This document shows positions 26,049 through 42,132 of a DNA stretch of 64,000 nucleotides, in pieces; position 1 is the stretch's first letter; every line of letters starts with the position of its first letter. The DNA comes from FEN-1219 sp036563665 (GTDB lineage: Bacteria > Pseudomonadota > Gammaproteobacteria > Steroidobacterales > Rariloculaceae): positions 1-64,000 of the forward strand of contig DATCLY010000037.1 in the NCBI GenBank assembly GCA_036563665.1, given 5' to 3'. The position numbers were made by a program, and so were the translations under genes. The notes below the pieces were generated by a model. That model made no database searches. It saw nothing but the letters and a program-made list of their open reading frames with translations, and was not told the origin of the DNA.

Positions 26049-28361
26049 TCAGTCGAAGAAGATCTGCAGCGACGCGCCCCACTCCCGCGGCCGGCCCACG
26101 GTGGCCGCGTCGATCGAGAACGCTCCCGACACCATGCCGGAGTTCAGGTACTTCTCGTTGGTGAGATTCGTGCCGAACACGCTCATGCGCCAGTCCCGCG
26201 ACGGCGGCTCGTAGATGAACCGCGCCCCCAGCAGACCGAACGCCTCCTGCCACGCCTGGAAGCGGATCTCGCGCGAGCGCTGATAGTCGTCCATCCAGCC
26301 GTAGTCGAGCCGCGCGGTGATGTTGCCGCCGCCCCGCAGGTCGGTGCGGTACTGCGCGCCCACGCTGTAGCTCCTCTCCGGCGCGTACGCGAACGGCGTG
26401 TCGAGCCGGATCTGGGTGGCGTCGCCGGGGTTCGTGTAGGCGGTGTCGAGCCACGCGAAGGCGGCATCCACGCGCCACCGATCGCCAAGGTCCCACACGG
26501 TCTCGATCTCCACGCCCTGCGCGTCCGCGGCGGCCGCGTTCACGATGATGGGATTCGGAATCGAGAGGCCGGGGTTGTTGGGGTCGGGCGGCGCCTGCGA
26601 GAGCTGGATGCCCTCCCACTCGGAGTCGAACGCCGTCACGTTCAAACGCAGACGGTTGTTCCACCAGTCGGAGCGCATGCCGATCTCGTAGTTCACGAGC
26701 TCCTCAGGGCCGTAGGGCACCACGCCGAGCACGGGATTCACGTTGATGCCGCCGGCGCCGAAGCCCTCGGCGTAGCTCGCGTACACCATCACGTTGTCCC
26801 GCCAGTCGTACGAGATCGACACGCGCGGCGTCGTGGAGCTGAAGTCCGCCTGGCCCACGGTGACCTTGTCGCCGGCGAACACGTCGCCCACGGGATCCGT
26901 GTCCGGCAGCGCCGGCAGCTGCACGCCGGTGGGCGTGATGTCGTAGTTCTCGGTGTCCTCGCGGTTGAAACGTATGCCCACGGTCAGCTCGAGCAGGTCG
27001 GTGAGGGCGAAGTTCACCTCGCCGAACAGCGCCTTGCCGCTCGTCTCCGCGCCCACGTAGTCGTCGGAGTTGCCGGGCGTGAACGAGAACCCCGGCTCCG
27101 CGGCGAGCACGACGGCCGGGTCGAGCACTCCCGTGCGGAACTCCGTGAAGGTCCAACGGAGCGTGCGCGTGGCGCTGTACTCGTTCCACCAGTAGAAGCC
27201 GGCGACGTACTGGATGCGGTCGCCCACGCTGCCGAGCACCTGGAACTCCTGCGTCTTCTGCTCGTTCGCGCGCCAGCGGTCGTCTTCGATGAGCGTGATC
27301 TCGGCGGCGTCCCAGTCGGTGTAGACGCGGTCCTCGAGGTCCCGGTAGCCGGTGATCGAGCGCAGCGTGATGCCGTCCGTGATGTCCCAGTCGACGTGCA
27401 TCGTGAAGCGCAGCAGGTCGGAGACGTAGCCGTCGTTCTGCACGTCCGACATCGTCTCCCATTTGCCGACGCGGCCGCCCGGCCACCCGGACACGTGCGT
27501 GAGGTTGTTGAACGGGTAACCCGCCGTGTTGTAGGCGCGCGGTCGCGCGTTGGTCAGGCGGATCTCCTCGAGCGTGCGCGCCGAGCCGTTGCGGTCGATC
27601 TCGGTGGTCTCGCCGATGAAGCGGAACTGCAGCGCGTCCGAGGGGCGCCACAGGAAGTCGCCGCGCAGCAGCCGGTCGTCGATGTCGCCGAACTTGCGTC
27701 CCGTGGTGAGGCTCGTGATGAATCCGTCGCGATAGAGCTGCGCGCCCGTGAACTTCGCGAACAGGTTGTCGCCGAGCGGTATGTCCACGGCGGCCGTGAC
27801 GTCGCGCCGATTGTATTCGCCCGTCGTGAGGTCGATGCGCGCGGCGAGCTGCTCGCCGGGCAGCTTGGTCACGTATTGAATCGCGCCGCCCGTCGAGTTC
27901 TTGCCGAACAAGGTGCCTTGCGGCCCGCGCAGCACCTCGATGCGCTCCACCTCCACGACGTTCATCGTCATGAGCCCGGCATCGCTCGACTGCCACACGC
28001 CGTCCACGTAGGTGGCGATGCCGGGGATGCCGCGCATGTGGAAGTTGCCGGCCGTCTCGCCCGTGGCGCCGCCGCCCATGAGCACGATGTTCGGCACGTG
28101 CAGGCCCAGGTCCTCGAGCCGCTGCACGTTGGCGAGCTCGAGCTGCTCCGAGCCCAGGGCGACGACCGAGATCGGCACGTCCTGCAGGCTCTCTTCGCGC
28201 CGGCGCGCGGAGACCAGGATCTCCTCGAGCTCCCCGGGCCGGGCGTCCTCGGGCCGGGCGTCGGTCTGCCCGGACGGTGCCTGGGACCAGGCGGGCGACG
28301 CGAGCGCCAGCCCGACCGCCGCCGCGAGCGCGGGGCGGGTTTTCCGCATCCTATGGCTCAT
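26049..28361 (-). CDS. TonB-dependent outer-membrane receptor
   Basis: 770 aa. Signal peptide (MSHRMRKTRPALAAAVGLAL, cleavage near WS-QAPSG), then a TonB-box/plug region (LEEILVSARRREESLQDVPISV, VEVERIEVLRGPQGTLFGKNSTGGAIQYVTK) and a long beta-barrel with SPRS-type aromatic strands to the C-terminus (WGASLQIFFD). It imports an unidentified ligand across the outer membrane with TonB energy. It lies downstream of two PQQ-enzyme genes on the same strand (137-bp gap), so ligand uptake may be linked to the substrate, cofactor or metal of those enzymes. AAGGGGGAA precedes the ATG. Confidence 0.95.
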   Translation of the reverse strand: MSHRMRKTRPALAAAVGLALASPAWSQAPSGQTDARPEDARPGELEEILVSARRREESLQDVPISVVALGSEQLELANVQRLEDLGLHVPNIVLMGGGATGETAGNFHMRGIPGIATYVDGVWQSSDAGLMTMNVVEVERIEVLRGPQGTLFGKNSTGGAIQYVTKLPGEQLAARIDLTTGEYNRRDVTAAVDIPLGDNLFAKFTGAQLYRDGFITSLTTGRKFGDIDDRLLRGDFLWRPSDALQFRFIGETTEIDRNGSARTLEEIRLTNARPRAYNTAGYPFNNLTHVSGWPGGRVGKWETMSDVQNDGYVSDLLRFTMHVDWDITDGITLRSITGYRDLEDRVYTDWDAAEITLIEDDRWRANEQKTQEFQVLGSVGDRIQYVAGFYWWNEYSATRTLRWTFTEFRTGVLDPAVVLAAEPGFSFTPGNSDDYVGAETSGKALFGEVNFALTDLLELTVGIRFNREDTENYDITPTGVQLPALPDTDPVGDVFAGDKVTVGQADFSSTTPRVSISYDWRDNVMVYASYAEGFGAGGINVNPVLGVVPYGPEELVNYEIGMRSDWWNNRLRLNVTAFDSEWEGIQLSQAPPDPNNPGLSIPNPIIVNAAAADAQGVEIETVWDLGDRWRVDAAFAWLDTAYTNPGDATQIRLDTPFAYAPERSYSVGAQYRTDLRGGGNITARLDYGWMDDYQRSREIRFQAWQEAFGLLGARFIYEPPSRDWRMSVFGTNLTNEKYLNSGMVSGAFSIDAATVGRPREWGASLQIFFD

Positions 28362-28498
28362 GATTTCCCCCTTCACGTTGGCCGGATCCGTAGCAGCGCA
28401 CGCGGCGGGCCCTCCAGCACCGGCCGCGCCGCGCGGCGACAGTTGCGACTGTAACGACAGGCCCTTAGCCGGTCTACAGAGCGCGGGGGAGGGAGCGC

Positions 28499-30295
<1,797 letters not shown>

Positions 30296-30391
30296 CGTGC
30301 CCTCCCGATCGCGTTGCAGAGGTTCACGCTTCGACTGTCGCACATTGCCGCGCAACGGGCGAGCGGTGCAGAGCGGCGCGCGACGATCGGG

Positions 30392-31468
30392 TCATCCCCG
30401 AACGCGCGCCACGATCGCGCCCGTCTCCGCGTCGAGACCCACGATCTGCGGGCCGCCCGGCTTCGCGCCGACGCCGGTGCCCGTCGTGCCCACCATGACC
30501 TTGCCGCGGGCGACCAGCGGCCCGCCGTTCAGGCCTTCGCGCTCGCGGAACTCGCCAATGCGCGTGTCCCAGACGACCTCGCCCGTGTGGACGTCGAGCG
30601 CCACCACGTGCACGTCCGACGTGCCCACGTACAGCCGCTCCCCGTGCAGCGCGATGCCGCGCTTGTGGAACGGCGTGGCGCCGGGCTCGAGCGCATGCCG
30701 GTACTCCCAGAGCAGGTCGCCCGTCTTGGCGTCGAGCGCTTGCACGACGTCGCCGTACGCCTGCGCGAACAGCGTGCCGTCGCGCACGAGCGGCACGCCC
30801 TCGGCGGAACCGGCCGGCAGCGTCCAGCTCCAGGCGACGCGCAGCTCGTGCACGTTGCGGGCATCGATCTGCGCGAGCGGGCTGAAGCCGTGGGCGTCGT
30901 AGCTGCGCCGCCAGGTGAGCCAGTCGCCGGCGGGCGGATCGGCCAGCGTCTCGTCCGTGACGGGCGTGAAGCCGTCGAGCGGGCTCGGCCGCTCCGGAAT
31001 CTCGCGCTCGGTGTACGGCGAGAACGCCATGAAGCTGAAGCCGCCCGCCGGAATGCTCATGGCGCGCAGCGTCCTCACATCCGGCGGCAGCTCGGTCTCG
31101 CCCGCCACGATGGAATTCGCTTGCAGGATCAGCGCGGTGAGCGCCGCGTAGCCCGCGTCGTCGAGCGCGCCCGGGCTGCCCGTCGGCATCGTGGCACGCA
31201 TCGTCTCGAACAGGTGCGCCACGCTGCGGCCGCCGTACTTCTCCATGAAGGCCACGCCCTTGAGCGGCGCGCCGAGCGGCCCGTCGTCGAGGTTCGGGCC
31301 GTGGCAGGTGACGCAGGCGATGTCGTAGATGCGCCGGCCCTCCGCGGCCTGCGCCTCGGTGTACGAGAGCGCGAGCTCCTGCGCGGTGGCTGGGAGCGCG
31401 AAGGCGAACGCCGCGACCGCGGTCGACAGCAGGCCGGCTCCGGTAGCCGGGTGGCGAGATCGAGCCAT
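30392..31468 (-). CDS. Truncated PQQ-propeller protein with N-terminal cytochrome c domain
   Basis: 358 aa. After a signal peptide (cleavage near ATAQ) comes a c-type haem domain with CVTCH and a later methionine region (AMSIPAGGFSFM). The N-terminal half of a quinoprotein propeller follows (SPLDGFTPVTDETL, SYDAHGFSPLAQIDARNVHEL, VVQALDAKTGDLLWEYRHAL, VVALDVHTGEVVWDTR, IVGLDAETGAIVARVRG) and then a stop. Full members of this family run to about 650-700 aa, so roughly half the propeller is missing. The missing part is not found in any frame downstream; the next gene starts 96 bp on and repeats the same N-terminal propeller sequence. It is either a decaying duplicate or an electron-transfer partner. 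GGAGG precedes the ATG. Confidence 0.82.
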   Translation of the reverse strand: MARSRHPATGAGLLSTAVAAFAFALPATAQELALSYTEAQAAEGRRIYDIACVTCHGPNLDDGPLGAPLKGVAFMEKYGGRSVAHLFETMRATMPTGSPGALDDAGYAALTALILQANSIVAGETELPPDVRTLRAMSIPAGGFSFMAFSPYTEREIPERPSPLDGFTPVTDETLADPPAGDWLTWRRSYDAHGFSPLAQIDARNVHELRVAWSWTLPAGSAEGVPLVRDGTLFAQAYGDVVQALDAKTGDLLWEYRHALEPGATPFHKRGIALHGERLYVGTSDVHVVALDVHTGEVVWDTRIGEFREREGLNGGPLVARGKVMVGTTGTGVGAKPGGPQIVGLDAETGAIVARVRG

Positions 31469-31656
31469 CGGGAATCCTCCGTGCGAGAGCGTGCGCAGTC
31501 GTCCATCGCCGGTCAAGCGGCGTGCGGCCGAGCCCGAATCGACGGGCGGGTGCTCGCCGAAGCGGGTTTGCTACAGTTCACGCCATCGAACGTCCGCGAA
31601 GGGCGGCGCGTCGTGCCCGTCGCGGCGTGCAAGTTTCGGTCGAAGGAGAGCTCGAG

Positions 31657-32430
31657 ATGCGCTTGTCCGTGAGTCCGTTCGTCGGCGCCGTCGCCTCGCT
31701 GTTCCTCGCGCCCGTGCTGCAGGCGCAGCCGTCCGATCCCACGCCGTTCCAGCAACGCGTGCTCGAGGCCATGCAGGGCTCGATCCGCACGCCCGAGGAG
31801 CGCGCGCGCGACGTGAACCGCCTGCCCGCGGAGATCCTGGAATTCTTCCGGATGCGCGACGACATGCGCGTGATCGAGATCCTGCCGGCCGGCGGCTGGT
31901 TCACGAAGATCCTGGCGCCGGTGCTGCGGGAGAAGGGCAAGCTGTACGTCGCGCATCCCGAAGGGTTCTACGCGGACGCCTATCGGCGCATCGCCGATCT
32001 GCCGGGCCTCGAGGAGGTGGAGGAGATCGACTGGGGCGCCACTGGCCGCGGCAGCGGCGGGCCGTTCCCGCCTCCGGGGCGCTGGGACGTGGAGCCCGTC
32101 GACATGGCGGTGACGTTCCGCAACTACCACAATTTCTCGCCCGCGGATCGCGCCGCGCTCAACCGCTCGGTGTTCGATGCGCTCAAGCCGGGCGGCTACT
32201 ACGGCATCGTGGACCACACACGGCGGCACAACGAGCCCGACAACCGCGACAACCGCAGGCGCGTGGACCCGGTGCTCGTCATCAAGGAGGTGCAGGAGGC
32301 GGGGTTCGTGCTCGTGGACTTCAGCGACCTCTACTACCGGCCGAACGACGCGCTCACGCTCGAGGTCGCTCACCCGGACGTGCAGGACCGCACCGACCGC
32401 TTCGCGCTGCTGTTCCGCAAGCCGGAGTGA
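31657..32430 (+). CDS. Class I SAM-dependent methyltransferase-like protein with signal peptide
   Basis: 257 aa. Begins MRLSVSPFVGAVASLFLAP, then VLQAQPSDP, which looks like a cleavable export signal. The body is a COG4798-type methyltransferase: MRVIEILPAGGWFTKILAPVL (motif I), LYVAHPEGFYADAYRRI, AVTFRNYHNF, VFDALKPGGYYGIVDHTRR and VIKEVQEAGFVLVDFSDLYYRPND. Family members with predicted signals are known to exist; how they would meet SAM in the periplasm is unclear. AAGGAG precedes the ATG. Divergent from the cytochrome/PQQ gene. Confidence 0.82.
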   Translation: MRLSVSPFVGAVASLFLAPVLQAQPSDPTPFQQRVLEAMQGSIRTPEERARDVNRLPAEILEFFRMRDDMRVIEILPAGGWFTKILAPVLREKGKLYVAHPEGFYADAYRRIADLPGLEEVEEIDWGATGRGSGGPFPPPGRWDVEPVDMAVTFRNYHNFSPADRAALNRSVFDALKPGGYYGIVDHTRRHNEPDNRDNRRRVDPVLVIKEVQEAGFVLVDFSDLYYRPNDALTLEVAHPDVQDRTDRFALLFRKPE

Positions 32431-32448
32431 CGGCGCTCGACGAAGCCC

Positions 32449-32693
32449 GTGGGAGCGGCGTTCCAGCCGCGATCTTCATCTGCGGGAGCGACCTTCTAGT
32501 CGCGATTCTTGCGTCACCGCAAGCGGCGCGGCTTGCGTATGCCCCTTCCAGGACCGCTGTGGATACATCCACGTACGCTCGCGCGCGCATCCCTGCGCGC
32601 GAGCGTCCTGGAAGGGGCATACGCAATCCACGCCGCGAAGCGTTTGCGCAGGCTTTGGCGCGCTGGAGATCGCGGCTGGAAAGCCGCTCCCAC
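32449..32693. repeat. Composite REP-type repeat, most complete copy
   Basis: Outer inverted repeats: a REP core at 32449-32474 (GTGGGAGCGGCGTTCCAGCC...) and its inverse at 32668-32693. A degenerate second core is at 32482-32508. Inside, 32534-32553 (TGCGTATGCCCCTTCCAGGA) and 32606-32625 are perfect 20-bp inverted repeats around an inner palindrome of alternating CGCG with CATCCCTGCGCG. The unit is about 245 bp and fills most of the gap between the methyltransferase and ompA-type genes. No ORF with family content. Confidence 0.85.
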
Positions 32694-32736
32694 CCCCGCG
32701 GTGGGGGTGGGAGCCGTCTTTGCGGTGCGGAGTGCG

Positions 32737-33843
32737 TCAGTCGAGGACGCGGAACTCCACGCGGCGGTTGCGGGCGCGGCCGGCCTCCGTGCTGTTGTCG
32801 GCCACCGGCTGCGTCTCGCCGTAGCCGCGGGCGACGAGGCGCGAGCGGTCGATGCCCTGGTTGGCGAGGAACGTGAGCACCGCGTCGGCGCGCTGCTGCG
32901 ACAGCCGCAGGTTGTAGTCGTCGGCACCGCTCGAATCGGTGTGACCGGCGATCTCGGCCCGCAGGTCCGGCTCGCCGCGCAGCGCCTCCGCCACCTCGAG
33001 CAGCGTCTCGGTCGCCTCGGGCGTGAGCTGCGCGGAGTTGAACTCGAACGTCACGCCCTCGAGGCGCAGCGTCTGCGCGCCGCTCTGCGCGGCACAGCCG
33101 CGATTGTCGGTGGCGAGCCCGGCGAGCGTGCCCGGGCAGCGGTCGATCTGATCCGGCACGCCGTCGTTGTCCGAATCCGTGATCTCGGCCGGCGCCGGCA
33201 CCTCGACGCGCTCGGTGACCACGCGCTCGCGGACCACCTCGCGCTCGACCACGCGCCCGCCGAGCGGCAGGACCACGCCGAGCCCGATGCGCCAGTCGTT
33301 CATGCCGGAGAAGCCCGCGCTCGTCTCGAGGTCGTCGCGTATGTAGCGCGCTTCGCCGCGGATGCGCACGGCGGCTTTGCCGAGCCCGCGCGTCATGAAG
33401 CCCACGGCCACGTTGCTGAAGAAGTCCGTGTCCTCATCGGCTTCCGGCAGCACGTCGTTGCGCACCGCGCCTAGGCCGACGAGCACGTAGGGCGTGGTGC
33501 GATCGCCGTGCAGGAACCGATAGCCCATGTCGAAGCCGACGCCGTATTGATAGTGATCGCTGAGCAGGTCGTTGCCCGTCTCGATGAGGCTGCCGAACGA
33601 CTGCGCTTCCCAGAACCAGCCGCCGCGCACGTTGCGCCCGTACGCGATGGCGAGGCCGCGGCCGTCCTCCGTGGTGCCCCGCTCCTCGTCCGCGGACAGA
33701 TAGAACGGCAGCACCGAGAGGTAGCCTTTCGGGTCGGTGCGGGTCTCCGTCGCCGTGCCGGATTCCTGCTGCGCGGCGGCGACGCTCGTCAGCAACGACC
33801 CGGCGAGCAGGGCCAGGCAGCGGTTTCGACTTCTCATGAGCAT
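32737..33843 (-). CDS. OmpA-family outer-membrane protein
   Basis: 368 aa. Signal peptide (NRCLALLAGSLLTSVAAAQQ), then an N-terminal beta-barrel with alternating aromatic strands (YLSVLPFYLSADEE, GVGFDMGYRFLHGD, YVLVGLGAVRND, WRIGLGVVLPLGG). A charged linker (EREVVRERVVTERVEV) and a thrombospondin-3-type calcium motif (DSDNDGVPDQIDRCPGT) follow. The C-terminal OmpA peptidoglycan-binding domain (FEFNSAQLTPEA, IAGHTDSSGADDYN, LSQQRADAVLTFL, RNRRVEFRVLD) completes it. It anchors the outer membrane to peptidoglycan. AGGAGG lies just before the ATG. Confidence 0.93.
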   Translation of the reverse strand: MLMRSRNRCLALLAGSLLTSVAAAQQESGTATETRTDPKGYLSVLPFYLSADEERGTTEDGRGLAIAYGRNVRGGWFWEAQSFGSLIETGNDLLSDHYQYGVGFDMGYRFLHGDRTTPYVLVGLGAVRNDVLPEADEDTDFFSNVAVGFMTRGLGKAAVRIRGEARYIRDDLETSAGFSGMNDWRIGLGVVLPLGGRVVEREVVRERVVTERVEVPAPAEITDSDNDGVPDQIDRCPGTLAGLATDNRGCAAQSGAQTLRLEGVTFEFNSAQLTPEATETLLEVAEALRGEPDLRAEIAGHTDSSGADDYNLRLSQQRADAVLTFLANQGIDRSRLVARGYGETQPVADNSTEAGRARNRRVEFRVLD

Positions 33844-34422
33844 GATCCCTCCTGTGACACGAGAACGCCTGGAAAAAAGACGACGGCTTTGCGTCGCCTG
33901 CGAAGCGCAAGCTCGAGCGCGCGGATGCGCGCGATGCGTTACGGGTGATGAATGGAGCGCGGGTGTCGCAATTCAGCGACGCGCAAGGGCCGTCGATCCA
34001 TGACTGTTTAGAACGCCCAACAATCCGAAGGACGCGGAAGGCTACAACGTGCGGAATGTTCGAACAAGCTCGACGAGACGCCGCCACGCGAAACGGCTCG
34101 ACCTGCGCTCGCGTTCGATGCGCGACCGGACGACGCAGTCGGGCGAACGCTGCCTGCCTCCGCGCTGGTGGAATCGGCCGAGAGGGAGCTCAAATGCGCG
34201 GCGTGCCCGCCCGCGGGCGTGGTGCTCGGGAAGGGCCGTGCAGCGGGCCGAGCGATGCATTAATCTTGGCGCCTGTCCACGCGGCTCCCGTCCGGATCAG
34301 CCCGCCGATCTCGCGTCCCGCGGCCTTGCAGTAGCGGAGTGAAGCGCCTGCAGCAGCCGTCGTCGCGTCGCGGGCCGGGCGACGCCGAGCGACGCGAGCC
34401 GCGCCGTCCGAATGCCTACGCG
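33844..34422. other. Intergenic region between ompA-type and uvrA-type genes
   Basis: About 580 bp between divergent genes, so it should hold both promoters. I could not fix a convincing -35/-10 pair or a LexA box. Short open frames here lack recognisable content. Composition is slightly less GC-rich around 33990-34060. Confidence 0.5.
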
Positions 34423-40062
<5,640 letters not shown>

Positions 40063-40066
40063 CGCG

Positions 40067-40975
40067 ATGAGGATCACCGACGCGGCGGGCCGGATCCCGC
40101 CTCGGCTCGCCGTGCCCGCGCTCACGGCGCTCGCCTGCCTGTTCGCGGGCAACCACGTCGCCGCGCGGCTCGCGTTCGACCACGGCGCGAGCGTCGCGAC
40201 GGCGGTGGCCATGCGCTCCGGTGTCACGGCGCTCGCGTTGCTCGTGCTGATCGGGCTGCGCGACGTCTCGCTCGCGATGCCGCGGCGCACGCTCGCGCGC
40301 GCCTTGGCCGTCGGCTTGCTGGTCGCGATCCAGAGCTACTGCCTGTACTCCGCGGTGGCGGCGATACCGGTAGCGCTCGCGCTGCTCGCGTTCAACACCT
40401 ATCCGCTGCTCTTCATGCTGCTCACCTGGGCGCTCGGCGGCGGCCCGCCGGAGCCGCGCGCGCTCGTGGCCGTGCCGCTGGCGTTCGTTGGCCTGGTGCT
40501 CGCGCTCGACGTGGCGGGGTCGCTCGGCGCGCTCGGCGCGCGCTGGCGGGAGATCGGCACGGGCGTGTCCTGGGCGCTCGCTGGTTCCGCGGCGTTCGCC
40601 GTCGCCTTGCACCTGACCATGAGGCATCTGCGCGACCTCGACGGGCGCGTGCGCACCATGCTCGCCATGGGCGTGACGGCGCTCGCCGTGGTGGCGTTCG
40701 GCGCCGCCGGCGGCGGCCTCGCGCTGCCGGTCGACGGCCGCGGATGGACGGGCCTGCTGCTCGCCACCGCGCTCTACGGCACCGCGATCACGGTGGTGTT
40801 CCTCGTGATGCCGCGGCTCGCGAGGCCGAGCAATGCCGCCGCGCTGAACTTCGAGCCGGTGGCGGCGATCGCGCTCGGCTGGGCGATCCTCGGTCAGCGC
40901 ATCGAGCCGATACAGCTCGCGGGCGCCGCGGTCATCGTGGGCGCCTTGCTGCTGCTCGGTTCCGAGCGCCGCTGA
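40067..40975 (+). CDS. EamA/DMT-family transporter
   Basis: 302 aa inner-membrane protein with ten predicted helices in two EamA halves: LTALACLFAGNHVAARLAF, AIQSYCLYSAVAAIPVALALLAFNTYPLLFMLL in the first, and GVSWALAGSAAFAVALHLTMRHL, NFEPVAAIALGWAILGQRI, GAAVIVGALLLLG in the second. It exports or exchanges a small metabolite that is not identifiable from sequence. It begins 4 bp after the giant uvrA gene and its end overlaps the convergent marR gene by 44 bp. Confidence 0.88.
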   Translation: MRITDAAGRIPPRLAVPALTALACLFAGNHVAARLAFDHGASVATAVAMRSGVTALALLVLIGLRDVSLAMPRRTLARALAVGLLVAIQSYCLYSAVAAIPVALALLAFNTYPLLFMLLTWALGGGPPEPRALVAVPLAFVGLVLALDVAGSLGALGARWREIGTGVSWALAGSAAFAVALHLTMRHLRDLDGRVRTMLAMGVTALAVVAFGAAGGGLALPVDGRGWTGLLLATALYGTAITVVFLVMPRLARPSNAAALNFEPVAAIALGWAILGQRIEPIQLAGAAVIVGALLLLGSERR

Positions 40976-41495
40976 GTCCTTCGCCGCGGCCGCGGCGCGC
41001 CTCGGGCGCGCCGAGCTCCGCGCAGCACGCCGCCGCGAGCTCGGTGCTGCGCGACAGGAAGTCCAGGATCGTCTCGAGCTCGCGCTCGCCGTACGTGGAC
41101 CACAACGCGAACATCCGCCGCTGCATGCCGCGATATACGCGCTCGATGGGCGCCACCGCGTCGGGCCGCACGCTCACGAGCACGCGGCGCCGGTCGCCGG
41201 GGTCGAAGCCGCGCTCGACGTAGCCCGCGTTCGCCAGGCGATCGATGAGGGCCGTGACGGAGCCCGACGTGAGCCCCGTGACCGCGGCGAGCTCCCCGGC
41301 CGACACCGAGCCGCGCAGGTAGATGAGGTCGAGCACCTCGAGATCCGTGGTGTGCAGGCCGAAGCGGCTAGCGACGGTGCGGCTCGTGATGACGGACTGC
41401 GCGCCCATCTTGCGCACCGCCACGCCCACGCGCGCGACCAGGTCGTCGCGTGCTTTGCCGTTGCGCTTCGTCTCGCCGGTGGCTCGCGTCTTCAC
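40932..41495 (-). CDS. MarR-family transcriptional regulator
   Basis: 187 aa winged-helix regulator. Seen: FGLHTTDLEVLDLIYLRGSVSAGELAAVTGLTSGSVTALIDRLANAGYVERGFDPGDRRRVLVSV, the complete MarR recognition helix and wing. The GTG at 41495 is preferred for the upstream GGAG at good spacing. It is downstream of a membrane-protein gene (26 bp) on the same strand, and a perfect palindrome lies upstream of that pair. The C-terminal 15 residues overlap the transporter gene, which is on the other strand. Confidence 0.88.
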   Translation of the reverse strand: MKTRATGETKRNGKARDDLVARVGVAVRKMGAQSVITSRTVASRFGLHTTDLEVLDLIYLRGSVSAGELAAVTGLTSGSVTALIDRLANAGYVERGFDPGDRRRVLVSVRPDAVAPIERVYRGMQRRMFALWSTYGERELETILDFLSRSTELAAACCAELGAPEARRGRGEGLSGARNRAAARRPR

Positions 41496-41521
41496 GCGCC
41501 GTGCTCCGCTGCGCCCGGCGC

Positions 41522-41968
41522 TCAGCTCGCCGCCTCGATCACGGCGGCGAGCATGGCGGCGCAGGTGACGCAATCGAGCGGCAGGCGCAGCCGGCTGCGG
41601 CGCGTCCAGCGGCGCGCGTCCTCCGCCTGCACGTTGTCCGCCTTCTCGAACGCCAGCGCCTTGGGGATGAAGTCGAAGGCGGACCAGAGCCTCATCGCCG
41701 CGTGGCTCGCGAGCGCCACCAGCAGCCACGAGCGCACGTCCGCCGTCGACCACGACAGCACGAGCGCGACGATGAGCACGAGCTCGAATGCCGTATGCGC
41801 GGGTATCCAGAAGCGCCGCCGGGAAATGCCACCCCGCTTCGGCTGGACGAGATCGGGCCGGGCGGGCCAGAACGGATCCACGACGCTGGTCTCGTAGAAG
41901 CCCCCGCCGAGGCTCACGAGCGCCAGCGCGGCGCCGAAAACGGTTGCCCAGAGCGAATAGTCGAGCAT
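41522..41968 (-). CDS. Small four-helix membrane protein
   Basis: 148 aa. Helices are near residues 8-25 (LWATVFGAALALVSLGGG), 55-75 (AFELVLIVALVLSW), 80-98 (SWLLVALASHAAMRLW) and 128-146 (CVTCAAMLAAVIEAA). A conserved-looking loop, GGISRRRFWIPAHTAFE, lies before helix 2. Not assigned to a family with confidence. GGAGGA precedes the ATG. Probably co-transcribed with the downstream marR gene. Confidence 0.7.
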   Translation of the reverse strand: MLDYSLWATVFGAALALVSLGGGFYETSVVDPFWPARPDLVQPKRGGISRRRFWIPAHTAFELVLIVALVLSWSTADVRSWLLVALASHAAMRLWSAFDFIPKALAFEKADNVQAEDARRWTRRSRLRLPLDCVTCAAMLAAVIEAAS

Positions 41969-42027
41969 CGTTCGTCCTCCATGTCGCTTGCGCCGTGCGT
42001 CCTGTGCCGGAATCGTCGCACCAGGTA

Positions 42028-42042
42028 TCTTGATCGTCAAGA
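42028..42042. promoter_or_regulatory. Candidate MarR operator (TCTTGA-TCG-TCAAGA)
   Basis: Perfect 6+3+6 palindrome located 60 bp upstream of the membrane-protein/marR pair and 90 bp upstream of the decayed hydrolase gene on the other strand. MarR-family operators often have TTGA...TCAA arms, so autoregulation is plausible. This is inference from position and symmetry. Confidence 0.45.
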
Positions 42043-42132
42043 GGTTGCACATAGGCAAGTACAGGCGTCTGAGAAGACGGCGGAGGGCGCAGGTCTTATG
42101 CTCAGGGCGGGCACCCACACGGAGGTGGCTCG

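Noticed and set aside
33844..34422. A LexA box or promoter before the giant uvrA gene
   Set aside because: CTGT and ACAG-like half-sites are present but not at the right spacing or symmetry.
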